Below are positions 42,560-51,151 of a DNA stretch of 64,000 nucleotides, piece by piece. The first letter of the stretch is position 1. Every line of letters begins with the position of its first letter. Below the pieces are notes generated by a model. It ran no database searches and was not told the origin of the DNA. It worked only from the letters and a program-made list of their open reading frames with translations. Made by a program: the position numbers and the translations under genes. This DNA comes from Microbacteriaceae bacterium PS02066 (lineage in GTDB: Bacteria > Actinomycetota > Actinomycetes > Actinomycetales > Microbacteriaceae), in the NCBI GenBank assembly GCA_029959545.1, contig JASCPH010000005.1, forward strand, positions 34,768-98,767, read 5' to 3'.

Positions 42560-43309
42560 GTGACCGACTCTGAGTTACTCCTCCGCACCCTTGTGAGCGT
42601 GCTGGCACTCGGCGGTGTGGCGGTGGTCGTTCTGCGTGTGGCGGGCGTTCGACAGTGGTGGGGGCCTGCCCGAGCGCTTTTTCGTGCGAGCGTGCAGCTG
42701 GCGGCATTGAGCCTGGTGCTGGCGGGCATCATCGCCGACCCGTGGTGGGTGGCGGGGGCGCTGATTGTGATGTTCGTCGCGGCCGTGGCCGTGTCCGCTC
42801 GTCGCGCCGGGGTGGCCCTGGTGGACTTCTGGCGAACGGCCGCAGCCATGGGCGCGGGAGTCAGCCTGGCGGGGATGGTGGTGTTCTCCTCCGAGGCAGT
42901 GGAGCTCACCCCCCGATACGCCCTTGCAGTCGGAGCGATGGTGGTGGGTAACGCCATGACCGTGGCAACCCTGGCGGGGCGGCAGTTCGCCCAGGCTCGA
43001 CTGGACCGGTGGTCAGAGGTGGAGGCGTGGCTCGCGCTCGGTGCCGGCCCGCGGCGCGCTGTACGGGATGTGGCGCGCATCGCGGTGCACGATGCGCTCA
43101 TCCCCGCGGTCGATCAGACTCGAACGACAGGCCTGGTCGTCTTGCCGGGCGCGTTCGTAGGCGCAATCTTCGGCGGATTGTCGCCGATTGAGGCGGGCCG
43201 TTTCCAGCTTGTGGTGCTGGCGGCGATCCTAGCCTCGGGGACGATCACGGCGGTGCTGACGGTCCGCCTCACCTCGCGGATGGCGGTGCGGCCGAGCGCT
43301 CTGCGCTGA
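42560..43309 (+). CDS. FetB/UPF0014-type ABC permease
   Basis: This membrane protein of 249 residues has about six or seven segments. The conserved block VVGNAMTVATLAGRQFAQAR and the family end VLPGAFVGAIFGGLSPIEAGRFQLVV identify the YbbM/FetB family, which pairs with an ATPase (FetA) for iron export or oxidative-stress resistance. No ATPase gene is adjacent. It starts at GTG 42560, divergent from the COG4705 gene with 90 bases between, and ends 12 bases from the convergent kinase gene. With the iron importer it could balance iron, but this is inferred. Confidence 0.82.
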   Translation: MTDSELLLRTLVSVLALGGVAVVVLRVAGVRQWWGPARALFRASVQLAALSLVLAGIIADPWWVAGALIVMFVAAVAVSARRAGVALVDFWRTAAAMGAGVSLAGMVVFSSEAVELTPRYALAVGAMVVGNAMTVATLAGRQFAQARLDRWSEVEAWLALGAGPRRAVRDVARIAVHDALIPAVDQTRTTGLVVLPGAFVGAIFGGLSPIEAGRFQLVVLAAILASGTITAVLTVRLTSRMAVRPSALR

Positions 43310-43321
43310 GGAGGCGTGTGG

Positions 43322-44326
43322 CTAACGCCGGCCGGCGAACAGCGGTACCCGAAGAGTGATCGTGGTGCCGGCGGAAGAGGTGGCTGACACCTGAGCGGTG
43401 CCGCCGTAGCGGGCGACGGTGTCCTGGACGAGGGAGAGGCCGATACCGAATCCGGTACGGCTGGAGCCTCCACCATCCACAGCATCCGCGGACCGGGCGA
43501 ACCGGTCGAAGATGCGACTGGGCGCGATGCCTTGAATTCCGGGGCCTTCATCGATGACGTCGATGACGGCTTGAGTGCCCTCCTTGCGAGCCGTCACGAC
43601 GACTTTCGCGCCGGCAGGTGAATGCTTGACGGCGTTATCCAGCAGGGCGACAACGCTGCGCTGCAAGCTGGCGGCGGGCATCGCGACGGCGAGGTCATCG
43701 TCGGGTGGACGACTGACAAGATGCACATCGCGTTCACGGGCCAGGATCGACATCGACGAGACTGCGGAGTCGGTGATCTCGGCGAGGGAGGCGGGTGTGG
43801 TGACGGACCCGGTGGGTACCTCGACGGCGTCCAGCAGATCGGAGACAACGCCGATGACGGAGCGGGAGTCGTCGCGCAGCTGGGCGACGACCTCGTGGTG
43901 GGGGTCGGAGTCCGGCAGTCCCCGCTGCAGGATCTGGATGCGCGCGTCGAGGATTGCCAAGGGGGTGCGCAGTTCGTGTGACGCGTCGGCGACGAACTGA
44001 CGCTGACGGCGCAACGCGTCGACAAGGGGGCGGACCGCTCGGCGGGTGACCAACCACCCCAGGAGGCCGGCTGAGGCGATAGCGCACGCGCCGATGACCG
44101 CGCCGCCGAGGATGATGTCCAAGCCTTCAATGTCGACGACGGTCTCGTGACGTTGAGGGCTGAGCAGCTCTCCGAGTGGGATCTGGGTGAAGACAACCGA
44201 GAACGCAGCGATCAGGACCGCCAGTACCAGCACGGACACGGCCAGGGTGATGGTGAGTGCGACGCGGAGGGCTGTCGCCCGGATGAGCTGAGCGTCAGCG
44301 TCGGAGGGACGCCGGCGGTTGATCAC
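43322..44326 (-). CDS. Sensor histidine kinase
   Basis: This HisKA kinase of 334 residues has two membrane segments (about 20-45 and 70-92) enclosing a short extracellular loop of only about 25 residues, so it may sense the membrane or act with a partner. The phosphorylated histidine is in FVADASHELRTPLA (about 122). The ATP-binding domain has the N box LLDNAVKHS, DEGPGI and FGIGLSLV. It overlaps the response-regulator stop by four bases. Confidence 0.92.
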   Translation of the reverse strand: MINRRRPSDADAQLIRATALRVALTITLAVSVLVLAVLIAAFSVVFTQIPLGELLSPQRHETVVDIEGLDIILGGAVIGACAIASAGLLGWLVTRRAVRPLVDALRRQRQFVADASHELRTPLAILDARIQILQRGLPDSDPHHEVVAQLRDDSRSVIGVVSDLLDAVEVPTGSVTTPASLAEITDSAVSSMSILARERDVHLVSRPPDDDLAVAMPAASLQRSVVALLDNAVKHSPAGAKVVVTARKEGTQAVIDVIDEGPGIQGIAPSRIFDRFARSADAVDGGGSSRTGFGIGLSLVQDTVARYGGTAQVSATSSAGTTITLRVPLFAGRR

Positions 44327-44997
44327 ATCAGCCCCAGACGGTAGCCCCGTCCGCGGACGGTTTGCACGATGCCGGGGTCGGTTTTCTTGCGAAGGTAGTG
44401 CACGTAGGTGTCGACTGTGCCCGGGGTGTCATCTTTAGAGAAGACCGCACGGAGGATGTCGTCGCGAGTGAAGGTGCGCTGGGGGTTGACGGCGAACAGC
44501 TTCAACAACGCGCTCTCCCGGTCGGTGAGGATGGTGCGGCCATCGTAAGGCGAGTACACAGCACGCGAGTCCGGGTAAAACTCCCACTCACCAATCCGCA
44601 CGAACGGCCCCTCACCGTTGCCGACGCGACGGATGGCGCGCAAGCGGGCGAACAGTTCATCGAACTCGAACGGTTTCACCAAGTAGTCGTTCGCGCCGGC
44701 GTCCAGCCCGCGCACCTTGTCCTGGACGGTGCCGAGCGCGGTGAGAATGAGCATCGGAACGCTCGCGCCCGCTCGACGAAGCGTCTCCACGATGGTGAGC
44801 CCGTCCACGGTGGGAAGGCGGCGGTCGACCACCATCACGTCGAAGGCGTGCGTGCCTGCGATGTCGAGCGCGTCGCCCCCGTCGGGCGTGAGGGTGACGT
44901 CGTATACCTCGTCGAGGACTTTCGCCATTAGCGGCCCCAGTTGCGCGTCGTCTTCCACGAGGAGGAGTCGAGGGCGATCCGTTGTCGGAGTGGTCAT
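44323..44997 (-). CDS. OmpR-type response regulator
   Basis: This regulator of 224 residues has a receiver domain with acidic pocket LLVEDDA, phosphorylated aspartate in VMVVDRRLP and KP in YLVKPFEFDEL. The C-terminal winged helix has RDDILRAVF and VDTYVHYLRKK. ATG 44997 is chosen; the open frame beyond it has no domain. ATGA coupling places it before the kinase gene. Likely targets are the neighbouring envelope genes, by analogy with systems that sense antimicrobial peptides. Confidence 0.93.
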   Translation of the reverse strand: MTTPTTDRPRLLLVEDDAQLGPLMAKVLDEVYDVTLTPDGGDALDIAGTHAFDVMVVDRRLPTVDGLTIVETLRRAGASVPMLILTALGTVQDKVRGLDAGANDYLVKPFEFDELFARLRAIRRVGNGEGPFVRIGEWEFYPDSRAVYSPYDGRTILTDRESALLKLFAVNPQRTFTRDDILRAVFSKDDTPGTVDTYVHYLRKKTDPGIVQTVRGRGYRLGLM

Positions 44998-45049
44998 CGG
45001 CGTCCTCCTCGCTGCCGTCGCTTCAGGGTCATGTGGTGGGGTTGCCGAG

Positions 45050-45766
45050 TCATTGCCGCGCCGCCTCGAGGGTGTGTGAACGCCGGGTGAACCATGGCAC
45101 GCGTTGGCATACTTCGTAGACTGCCAGGGATCCCACCGAGACAAGGATGATCGACGCGGTCACATCGAGCGGGTAGTGCGCTCCCAGATACATGCGTGAC
45201 CACGCCGTCGCCACGACGAACACGGCGCCGAGGATGCTTACTATGACCTGCGCCCGGCCTGCCGTGCTCAGTACCACCCACGTCGCGAGGGCGGCGGCGA
45301 AGGCGGCGTGTCCGCTGGGGTAGCTGAACGTTACCGGGTCAACGCCGGTTGGGAACGGCAGCGCTGCGCTGTCCGGCCGGGGTCGCTGGACAATGACCTT
45401 CACCACATCCGCCAAGGCCCACGGGACGGTGACCTGGATGAGGGCGCGGACCACGGCGGGGAACGACCGCGTCACGGCTGCGACAACCGCCAACGCCACC
45501 GCAAGGACGATGACCGCGCCGGTCGGCCCCAACCCGAGGTTGATGGCGTGGGCCACGAGGTCGAAGAACCCGGAATGGACGTCGTTCACGCCGGTGACAA
45601 CGGTGAGCTCGGTCGCAGTCCACCCCGCCGACATGCGGGCGAGCAACCCCACAACGACGATGAGCGCAAAGACCCCCGCCAGGGAACACAGCGCCGCTAA
45701 AAGAGGTCCCCAGGAACGTTTCATCATCCGAGCACCCTTGCGCCACCATTCTAAGAAACCACTCAT
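45050..45766 (-). CDS. PAP2-family lipid phosphatase
   Basis: This membrane phosphatase of 238 residues has the three PAP2 motifs complete: KVIVQRPRP, SYPSGHAAF and SRMYLGAHYPLDV. Such enzymes dephosphorylate lipid phosphates, including undecaprenyl diphosphate (BcrC/PgpB type). It lies directly upstream of the two-component genes in the same direction with a 52-base gap, and may share their transcript. It adds a second carrier-lipid phosphatase to the island besides UppP. Confidence 0.9.
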   Translation of the reverse strand: MSGFLEWWRKGARMMKRSWGPLLAALCSLAGVFALIVVVGLLARMSAGWTATELTVVTGVNDVHSGFFDLVAHAINLGLGPTGAVIVLAVALAVVAAVTRSFPAVVRALIQVTVPWALADVVKVIVQRPRPDSAALPFPTGVDPVTFSYPSGHAAFAAALATWVVLSTAGRAQVIVSILGAVFVVATAWSRMYLGAHYPLDVTASIILVSVGSLAVYEVCQRVPWFTRRSHTLEAARQ

Positions 45767-45880
45767 ACTCTGCGAAGAACTCCTCGCCGGGTGCCGCGGG
45801 AAAATCCTTCGAGGTTTCTTACAACGCGGCGGGGATCCTGTCCTTGCAACCCCGTCCGAGGTTGCAGAAAGGAACGCATC

Positions 45881-46240
45881 ATGAACGCGCTCAAACGCAA
45901 ATGGGTGGGTGTCGGAACGCTCGTCTTGCTCAGCGTCGGAGGAGTCGCCGCGATGGCGGTGCCTGCGTCCGCCAGTGTCACGTCGGTGTCAACGCCGGCT
46001 CCCACGGCCACCGACCCGGGCGTCGAAGACGGCACCAACGACGGCGAGACCGCGGACGACCAGGTCGGGGAGACCCCCGGCCAGGAGACCGCCGACGAGG
46101 CTGGGGAGACCCCCGGCCAGGAGACCGCCGACGAGGCTGGGGAGGTTCCCGGGCAGGAGACCGCCGACGACCAGGGTGTCGAAGACGGCACCAACGACGG
46201 CGAGAGCGCCGACGACGCAACGGCCACGCCCGCTCCGTGA
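45881..46240 (+). CDS. Secreted acidic repeat protein
   Basis: This protein of 119 residues starts at ATG 45881, with AAAGGA seven bases upstream. A signal peptide (KRKWVGVGTLVLLSVGGVAA, cleavage near VPASAS) precedes an acidic, Pro/Gly-rich mature part of about 90 residues. It has three 12-residue repeats (GETPGQETADEA) flanked on both sides by the block GVEDGTNDGE-ADD. There is no cysteine or membrane anchor. I do not recognise a named family. Very low charge and proximity to the envelope genes would suit binding of cationic peptides or metal, which is speculative. Confidence 0.75.
   Translation: MNALKRKWVGVGTLVLLSVGGVAAMAVPASASVTSVSTPAPTATDPGVEDGTNDGETADDQVGETPGQETADEAGETPGQETADEAGEVPGQETADDQGVEDGTNDGESADDATATPAP
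46067..46174 (+). repeat. Three 36-bp in-frame tandem repeats
   Basis: Units begin at 46067, 46103 and 46139. The first two are identical and the third is diverged. They encode the 12-residue repeats of the secreted acidic protein, so copy number could change without loss of frame. Confidence 0.85.
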
Positions 46241-46249
46241 CCACAAGCC

Positions 46250-46290
46250 CACGCGTGGGTGGCTAAGACCCCCTCGGCCACCCACGCGTG
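46250..46290 (+). terminator. Perfect hairpin terminator after the secreted protein gene
   Basis: CACGCGTGGGTGGC (46250-46263) pairs exactly with GCCACCCACGCGTG (46277-46290) across a 13-base loop. It is ten bases after the stop codon. Confidence 0.8.
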
Positions 46291-46392
46291 TTCCTGGGTG
46301 ACACGGCGGAGAGGTTTGCCCTGCGTCTTCCGGCTGCGGTTGACTACCCCTATGTTTGCCCGGGTCGCTCGGCATAGTCCGAGAGGGCGTGC

Positions 46393-47003
46393 GTGGGGGC
46401 GGCCGACGTGATCTCGGAGAGCGCACGCCCACTTCGTCCTCACCGAAGCATCGACCACCGCAAGCTGCCCGTGCATCAGGCCGGGGCCTTGCCCGCACAG
46501 CAGGTTGTCTCCGCTTTCGATGAACAAGTCGAGCGGGAGACGGCGTGGGCGCCGCACTCGCACGCCACCCACGAGCTGTTGTGGAATGAAAGTGGCGTCT
46601 CGACTGCGGCAGTGGGCAATCGGGTGTGGACGATAACCCCCACTTTGGGGGTGTGGATTCCCGCCGGACTGGTGCATGCAGCAACAGCTGCCGCAGGCAC
46701 GTGGTATCGCACGAACCACTTCGATGTCACCCGTGTACCTCGGCTGGCGCAGGGTGTCGCCGTGGTTCAGATCACGCCGCTGCTGCGTCTGCTCTTCACG
46801 CGGCTGACCAGCCCGGAACTATCTGCGTCGTCGCGGGGACTCACCGAAAAAATGGTGCTCGATGTCATCGAGCCTGCGCCGCGGGAAATCACCGTCACCA
46901 TCCCATCGGCGCCGCTGCTGCAGCCCATCGTCGAAGCCCTCCGGGACGACCCCGGGGATCGACACTCCCCCGGTGACTGGTCCCGCACACTCGGAGTTTC
47001 GAC
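46393..47003 (+). pseudogene. AraC-family regulator, truncated by an IS3 fragment
   Basis: The frame encodes a cupin ligand domain (WAPHSHATHELLW, with VWIPAGLVH) and the linker up to DWSRTLGVST, just where the first helix-turn-helix would begin. The IS end then replaces the coding sequence, adding ESA and a stop. The DNA-binding domain is not found downstream, so the gene is dead. The start is probably GTG 46393 or GTG 46408. What it controlled is unknown. Confidence 0.85.
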
Positions 47004-47140
47004 TGAATCGGCCTGACTTTCGTTGCTATCGGGAGCGTTGTCCGGCGGAGGCCGGTTGGCCTGATTCTTGGTCAGCGTAATACGCGTCCTCGACCTCTGC
47101 GGGGGTGCGCATGTCGAGCTCGCCGTGGAGCGGTGAGTTG
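47004..47140 (-). mobile_element. 137-bp fragment of the IS3 element
   Basis: This is a near-identical copy of 28131-28267 (two base differences) in the same orientation: the inverted repeat and the 3' end of orfB. It stops abruptly at 47140, where the 131-base end repeat begins. It breaks the AraC gene. Confidence 0.9.
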
Positions 47141-47270
47141 CTGATCAGAACCGAACGACACGAGACAACGACACCGCCCACACTGCCTTGATTTTGCGCG
47201 GCAGGATGTCCCAGCCCGCGTGATTCCGCGCTTCCCCGGAATCGTCGCAATTGTCTTGACTGAAGTTTCG
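47140..47270 (+). repeat. 131-bp diverged copy of the attR-side end
   Basis: It aligns without gaps to 51478-51608 at about 97 of 131 positions (hand count), from GCTGATCAGAACCGAACGA to GAAGTTTCG. After this point the attR core is present only as TCGCGTC, with ten bases apparently lost. It looks like a decayed right end of a related integrative element. Confidence 0.75.
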
Positions 47271-47294
47271 TCGCGTCGAGCAAGGCGGGCTGTA

Positions 47295-48712
47295 GGTCAA
47301 GTCCCTGGTGGTGGTGTAGCGCGGTGTCCTTCGTGTTGGTGGGTTAGGCGCTGAGTTCCAGGACGGTGTCGTTCACCTCTTCGGTGCTGTTGTCGGGGAT
47401 GAGGGTGAGGCGGGACTTGGCGAGGATGTCGAGGCCGAGGTATCGGCGTCCTTCGGCCCATTCGTCGGTCTGTTCAGCCAGGACGGCGCCGACGAGGCGG
47501 ATGATCGCGTCGCGGTTGGGGAAGATGCCGACGGAGTCGGTGCGGCGCCGGATCTCCCGGTTGAGGCGCTCGTTGGGGTTGTTGGACCAGATTTGCTGCC
47601 AGAGGCCTTCGGGGAACTGCGTGAACGCGAGGATGTCTGCTCTCGCGTTGTCGAGGTGGTCGAATGCGTCGGGGAGCTTCCCGTCGACATAGTCCAGCAG
47701 CCGGTCGAACTGGGCGTGAACACTGTCGGAGTCGGGCTGGTCATAGACGGAGTGGAGCATCGCTTTCACCGCCGGCCACATGCTCTTCGGGCAGACGCCC
47801 ATCAGGTTCGCTGCGTAGTGGGTGCGGCATCGTTGCCAGGCAGCGCCGGGCAGGTTCGCTGCGATCGCTTCCACGAGCCCGGCATGCGCGTCGGAGGTGA
47901 CCAGGCGGACGCCGCCGAGGCCGCGGGCGACGAGGTCAGCGAAGAACGAGTTCCAGGCGGCGCCGGTCTCGGCTGTCGCGACCCGCAGGCCAAGGACCTC
48001 CCGGCGGCCGTCGGCGTTGACGCCGGTCGCGATGAGCACGACAGCGTTGATCACCCGGCCGCCTTCACGCACTTTCATGGTGAGAGCGTCGGCAGCGACG
48101 AACGTGAACGGGCCGGCATCGTCCAGGGGCCGGTGCCGGAATTGGTCGACGTGTTCGTCGAGCTCCGCGGCCATCCGGGACACCTGCGACTTCGACAACG
48201 AATGAATCCCGAGGGTCTTCACCAGCTTGTCCATCCGCCGAGTCGAGACGCCGGCGAGGTAGCAGTCGGCAACGACCGTGATCAACGCGGTCTCGGCCCG
48301 CTTGCGTCGCTCGAGCAACCACTCCGGGAAGTACGTCCCTTGGCGCAGTTTCGGGATGGCGACGTCGATCGTCCCGACCCGGGTATCGAGGTCTCGGTGC
48401 CGGTAACCGTTACGTTGTGCGGTCCGGTCAGGATGCGGCTTTCCCCATTCCGCGCCGACGACGGCATCCGCGTCCGCGGACAGCAACGCGTTGATCATGG
48501 TCTGCAGCAAACTGCGCATCAGATCCGGCGACGCATCGGTCAGCGCTTCGGAAAGCAGACCAGCAGGGTCGACAATATGAGGTGCGGTCATCGTGTTGAT
48601 TCCGTTCGAGTGGGTTGTAGGAGATTCCTCGAAGGATCACACGGTGACCGCGTCTACGTCATGAGCGACGAGCCGGACCACCGTGCGCTACACCACTATG
48701 CGGGACTCAACT
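47295..48712 (-). mobile_element. Complete IS256-family insertion sequence with target duplication
   Basis: The 1418-base element has imperfect inverted ends (AAGTCCCTGGTGGTGGTG on the left; the reverse complement of the right reads GAGTCCCGCATAGTGGTG). It is flanked by the 8-base direct repeats GGGCTGTA (47287-47294 and 48713-48720). The intact transposase and perfect duplication indicate a recent insertion. Confidence 0.85.
47344..48591 (-). CDS. IS256/Mutator-family transposase
   Basis: This DDE transposase of 415 residues appears intact. Conserved blocks include GYRHRDLDTRVGTIDVAIPK, the first Asp in FTFVAADALTMKV, the second in LVTSDAHAGL, the CRTHYAANL region typical of the insertion domain, and the Glu in NNPNERLNREIRRRTDSVGIFPN. 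Family members move by copy-out, paste-in transposition. No accessory gene is present. Confidence 0.95.
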   Translation of the reverse strand: MTAPHIVDPAGLLSEALTDASPDLMRSLLQTMINALLSADADAVVGAEWGKPHPDRTAQRNGYRHRDLDTRVGTIDVAIPKLRQGTYFPEWLLERRKRAETALITVVADCYLAGVSTRRMDKLVKTLGIHSLSKSQVSRMAAELDEHVDQFRHRPLDDAGPFTFVAADALTMKVREGGRVINAVVLIATGVNADGRREVLGLRVATAETGAAWNSFFADLVARGLGGVRLVTSDAHAGLVEAIAANLPGAAWQRCRTHYAANLMGVCPKSMWPAVKAMLHSVYDQPDSDSVHAQFDRLLDYVDGKLPDAFDHLDNARADILAFTQFPEGLWQQIWSNNPNERLNREIRRRTDSVGIFPNRDAIIRLVGAVLAEQTDEWAEGRRYLGLDILAKSRLTLIPDNSTEEVNDTVLELSA

Positions 48713-48807
48713 GGGCTGTAATCACCTGATCAGGGGCCATTTACGAATACCAGCAAGTCGTGTCGGATCACCCCTGCCCACACTTTGCCCACGCACCAAG
48801 AGCGAAG

Positions 48808-49668
48808 CTACTTGGGCTCACCAACCGCGCGCACCAGGTCGGATGCGAGAAAAGACACTGACTGCGACACGAAATCGGGGTTGCCGACTCCTTCTTCGGC
48901 ACGTCCTGCCATCATCGCTCCGACGGCGCCAGGTCCACTCGCGAACAAGCCATCGAGGTACTCGAGCGCAGCCTCAGTCACCTCCCTGCTGAGCTCGTCA
49001 GCGAGCAGTCGATCCAGCTTCGCGGCCATGACATCAGTCGGGCTGTCCACGAGAATCCTGTACACGTCGTGAGCATCCTTATCGTTGAGCCGCCTTGGAT
49101 CACGGCTAGCCCGCTCCCCCAGCTTGTGAAGCTTGGCTACGAGGAGAGCGGCGAGCCCCGCGACACGGATTCGGTAGGCGCGATCATCAGCGGGATCCAG
49201 CGCCGTGACAACGAGCTTTTCGTTGTCAACAAGGGCCGCCTCAAGGCCTACTGCTCGCCTGGTAGCTCGTTTATCGTGCGGTGGGATCCTCGCACCGCGA
49301 GCGGTCGGGCCGCCTGGCCCGGCAACAGCCTCGGGGACCATCAGATCGACCGGGACACCCGCGGGGCTCATCCACTCCCCAGGATTACCTCTGACGGGAT
49401 TTGGGTAGAAGCGCGCCCGCTTCATCGCTTCCTCGACCTTCGGATCTTCCAGTAGCTCGCGCGGGTCAATCGCGAGATCGCTGTCCTTGGTGGCCTCCGC
49501 GAGGGCAACGGGCGATGCCGTGGTCTGCAGGTAGATCGCCTGCGCACCAATCACGATGACGGCATTTCGATGGGCTTCCAATGCTTCCAACGCGTCCAGA
49601 AGTGCCGCGCGGGATGCAACCATCAGGTCGCGCCCGCTTGAGGGGCTACTTGCGCCAGGCAGGTTCAT
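48808..49668 (-). CDS. AbiEii-like nucleotidyltransferase toxin
   Basis: This protein of 286 residues has a nucleotidyltransferase-like core: VIVIGAQAIYLQ near residues 38-49 (glycine-rich start) and the acidic pair in KDSDLAIDP near 62-70, followed by VDLMVPEAV. This arrangement is seen in AbiEii/DUF1814-type toxins, which modify tRNA or another target and stop growth on phage infection. The ATG at 49668 overlaps the upstream gene by 23 bases; a second start at 49623 is possible. Pairing with the upstream regulator-like gene supports a toxin/antitoxin reading. Confidence 0.7.
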   Translation of the reverse strand: MNLPGASSPSSGRDLMVASRAALLDALEALEAHRNAVIVIGAQAIYLQTTASPVALAEATKDSDLAIDPRELLEDPKVEEAMKRARFYPNPVRGNPGEWMSPAGVPVDLMVPEAVAGPGGPTARGARIPPHDKRATRRAVGLEAALVDNEKLVVTALDPADDRAYRIRVAGLAALLVAKLHKLGERASRDPRRLNDKDAHDVYRILVDSPTDVMAAKLDRLLADELSREVTEAALEYLDGLFASGPGAVGAMMAGRAEEGVGNPDFVSQSVSFLASDLVRAVGEPK

Positions 49669-50707
49669 TGCGTTTCATCCAACCGATGAGCTCCTCTGCT
49701 TCAGACGGATTTCGCCCCGGCCCCGTCAACATGTCAACAGCAACCTGCGACGGCGCGGCGATCCTGACGCCATCCCATCGCTCGGTGCGCTCAAGAGCGA
49801 CCCCGAACGCTGGCTCCGCCAGCACGACATTCGTGCCGCTGTCAGCTTGTCGTAGCCCGAAGGCCTCCGCGGCTTCCGAGGGCGAATCAACGTAGACCAT
49901 GACCGATCGAGCTGGTGCGTACGATGCCCAACGCGCAGCGGCAACTGTGCTTGTCACCGCATAGTCGATGGCGGACTCCCGTGCGCGCGCAAGAACATCA
50001 TCTATTCCGCGCGGCGCGATCCAGCGGGTTGTGCTGTTGCTCCGGACGAAGCTGTAGTCGGCACTCCACCTTCGGAGGATGCTCTCCCAGTCGCGAACTT
50101 CGACCTTCCCCGCCTCTCGCGACACGAGGCCTTCCTCCTCGAGGAACTCGATAACTCGGTAGGTCGCACCCGTTGAGGCACCCGAAGTCGCGGCAAGATC
50201 GCGCATTGTCCACGATCGATCGAAGTCGATCAGAGCGCGCACGACCTTTGCAGCCGGCTCACCCTTGAGGGTTCCTCGAGGGCGTCCCGGTCCGCGCCAC
50301 GGGTCACTATCGTCACCCCGATCGAAGATGAACAGTCCGGGCCACGGAAGGTTGATTCGCATATTGCCGGTCGCGTCGGCCCAAGACAGCCCCGCGCCCG
50401 TCAGCTTCTCGCGAGCCGAGGCGGACAGATACCGCGCCATGACGATGCGGTCCCCGGGCGAGTTTCCCATTGCTTCCGCAATGACCGCGATATCGCGGCC
50501 CTCGATGATCCGTTTGACCTCGACGGGAACTGTGGCAGCTACCCCTGTCGGCGCGCGGACCGTCAGTTCCGCGTTGGCGCGACGTAGAGCTGTGTCCCCT
50601 GGGGCGACAAGCTCGACACTCCAGTTCGAGGGGATGATCCCCTCGAGCCGCCGAATCGCCTCTCGCAGCACTTCCGCCTCCGAGATCGGTGTCGGCTGTG
50701 TAGCCAT
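49646..50707 (-). CDS. AbiEi-like winged-helix antitoxin/regulator
   Basis: This protein of 353 residues contains a winged-helix segment in its middle (RALIDFDRSWTMRDLAATSG, ASTGATYRVIEFLEEEGLVSREAG, about 145-190). The part before it (VPVEVKRIIEGRD) looks nuclease-like or restriction-like in fold, with a possible E-x-K pair. The C-terminal half resembles the AbiEi domain that counters its partner. It is encoded first and overlaps the toxin gene, as in type IV AbiE pairs where the antitoxin represses the operon. The E-x-K feature also allows other roles. Confidence 0.6.
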   Translation of the reverse strand: MATQPTPISEAEVLREAIRRLEGIIPSNWSVELVAPGDTALRRANAELTVRAPTGVAATVPVEVKRIIEGRDIAVIAEAMGNSPGDRIVMARYLSASAREKLTGAGLSWADATGNMRINLPWPGLFIFDRGDDSDPWRGPGRPRGTLKGEPAAKVVRALIDFDRSWTMRDLAATSGASTGATYRVIEFLEEEGLVSREAGKVEVRDWESILRRWSADYSFVRSNSTTRWIAPRGIDDVLARARESAIDYAVTSTVAAARWASYAPARSVMVYVDSPSEAAEAFGLRQADSGTNVVLAEPAFGVALERTERWDGVRIAAPSQVAVDMLTGPGRNPSEAEELIGWMKRNEPAWRK

Positions 50708-51090
50708 CGTGGCACCTCCGTTCGGGTATTAGCTTAACTCATTGCGCGACTGAGAAGTGGCATTTCCCGAACAATAACTGTACCCGTTCTCCGATGCGCC
50801 AGTTTCAGCCGAGATCTTGTGGGTTCCGATACAAGACCGAAATCCGTACGTTCGGGAAAACACGGCGCTCATCACGCGTCGGACTCGCGTGATTTACTGA
50901 ACGATGCAGGTAGGGATCCACGCTTCGGAAAGGGGCCGCCGCCGCGGAGGGGCAGCGCCTAGAACCCCGTAAAGCGCGGCTTGACCCCAGCGCGGCCACT
51001 CGGGGTCGAACCAGCCGCGTCGCAGATGCGTGCCTCGGCGCACACCTAACGATTAGGCATGCCAAGCACCCCGGTGACTCGCATCGGAGC
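50708..51090. other. Intergenic region upstream of the AbiE-type pair
   Basis: A comparatively AT-rich stretch near 50725-50745 (TATTAGCTTAACTCATTG) probably holds the leftward promoter of the AbiE-like operon. Inverted sequences GAAAACACGG and similar are weak. I find no gene or RNA here; short frames on either strand lack homology. Confidence 0.4.
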
Positions 51091-51151
51091 CTGACCCGGT
51101 TTCCCGGACACCTGAGTTGAGGCGATGATCGTCTCGGAAGGAGTCCGCGAG

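Noticed and set aside
42545..42562. Second iron box (GCTAACCT) before the FetB-like gene
   Set aside because: Only one half-site matches the IdeR consensus; the other half is too poor to support.
46022..46205. Possible CRISPR-like repeats in the 46-kb region
   Set aside because: The 36-bp units are directly adjacent without spacers and are in frame within a secreted protein. No CRISPR array or cas gene is seen anywhere in the window.
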